A DNA stretch of 37,359 bases. Source: a virus. Position numbers and translations under genes: made by a program. The notes beneath the pieces are model-generated. The model ran no database searches and was not told the origin of the DNA. It saw only the letters and a program-made list of their open reading frames with translations. The stretch spans positions 1 to 37,359 of IMG/VR virus record IMGVR_UViG_3300025413_000742. One strand, 5' to 3'. Shown one piece after another: positions 37,337-37,359 of this stretch; the stretch's first letter is position 1; each line of letters starts with the position of its first letter.

Positions 37337-37359
37337 TACACACAAACATAAACACACAG

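Noticed and set aside
1-37359. CRISPR array, insertion sequence or integrase-based attachment site.
   Set aside because: No regularly spaced repeats, transposase or integrase motifs were found on either strand.

Overview
The window looks like part of the genome of a large T4-like (contractile-tailed) phage infecting a Gram-negative aquatic bacterium. The phage evidence is a tailspike, a PAAR spike-tip protein, a SleB-type endolysin beside a holin-like protein, a RecB-like exonuclease, class Ia ribonucleotide reductase, a DexA-like exonuclease, many tightly overlapping minus-strand genes, and repeated T4-type late promoters (TATAAATA or close variants) beside consensus sigma70 promoters. I see no tRNA, rRNA, integrase, insertion sequence or CRISPR array. 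Host outer-membrane biology is implied by the curli secretion genes and the LpxH-like gene. The host genus cannot be read from the sequence.

Layout on the minus strand, right to left in coordinates and in transcription order. 35.7-28.8 kb: late-type genes, including one short terminator-flanked probable virion protein, two nucleotidyltransferase-fold proteins, scaffold-like acidic proteins and an Fe(II)/2-oxoglutarate hydroxylase. 28.8-26.1 kb: exonuclease and tailspike. 25.9-19.4 kb: a sigma70-driven nucleotide operon (nrdA, SGNH hydrolase, a 61-residue protein, class II aldolase, nrdB, methyltransferase, glutaredoxin, Sm-like protein, PAAR protein). 19.3-17.2 kb: histone H1-like protein, a small exported protein, and the lysis pair. 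17.1-13.4 kb: a probable virion protein, a membrane coiled-coil protein, ribosomal protein bS21, DexA-like exonuclease and a MazG-like enzyme. 13.3-9.4 kb: DnaK, Hsp20, ClpS, heme oxygenase and a PcyX-like bilin reductase. 9.4-6.9 kb: a possible PD-(D/E)XK protein, a coiled-coil membrane protein and a DUF3307-like protein. 6.85-1.25 kb: a curli-type secretion operon (csgF, csgG, curlin-repeat protein, FecR-domain protein, large curlin-repeat protein). 1.16-0 kb: a small protein, an LpxH-like metallophosphoesterase and a truncated GT4 glycosyltransferase. The plus strand from 35.8 kb carries three overlapping micro-genes, a cupin and an alpha/beta hydrolase.

The most unusual parts are the phage-borne curli secretion operon, and a chaperone/proteolysis-adaptor/bilin cluster that should turn heme into biliverdin and then a reduced bilin. 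The expression signals are also distinctive. Several promoters lie inside inverted repeats that would mask the ribosome-binding site or start codon only in read-through RNA. Several genes appear leaderless. dnaK and hsp20 share a 5' hairpin plus an identical 12-nt leader motif. The small curlin gene has its Shine-Dalgarno separated from the start by a hairpin.
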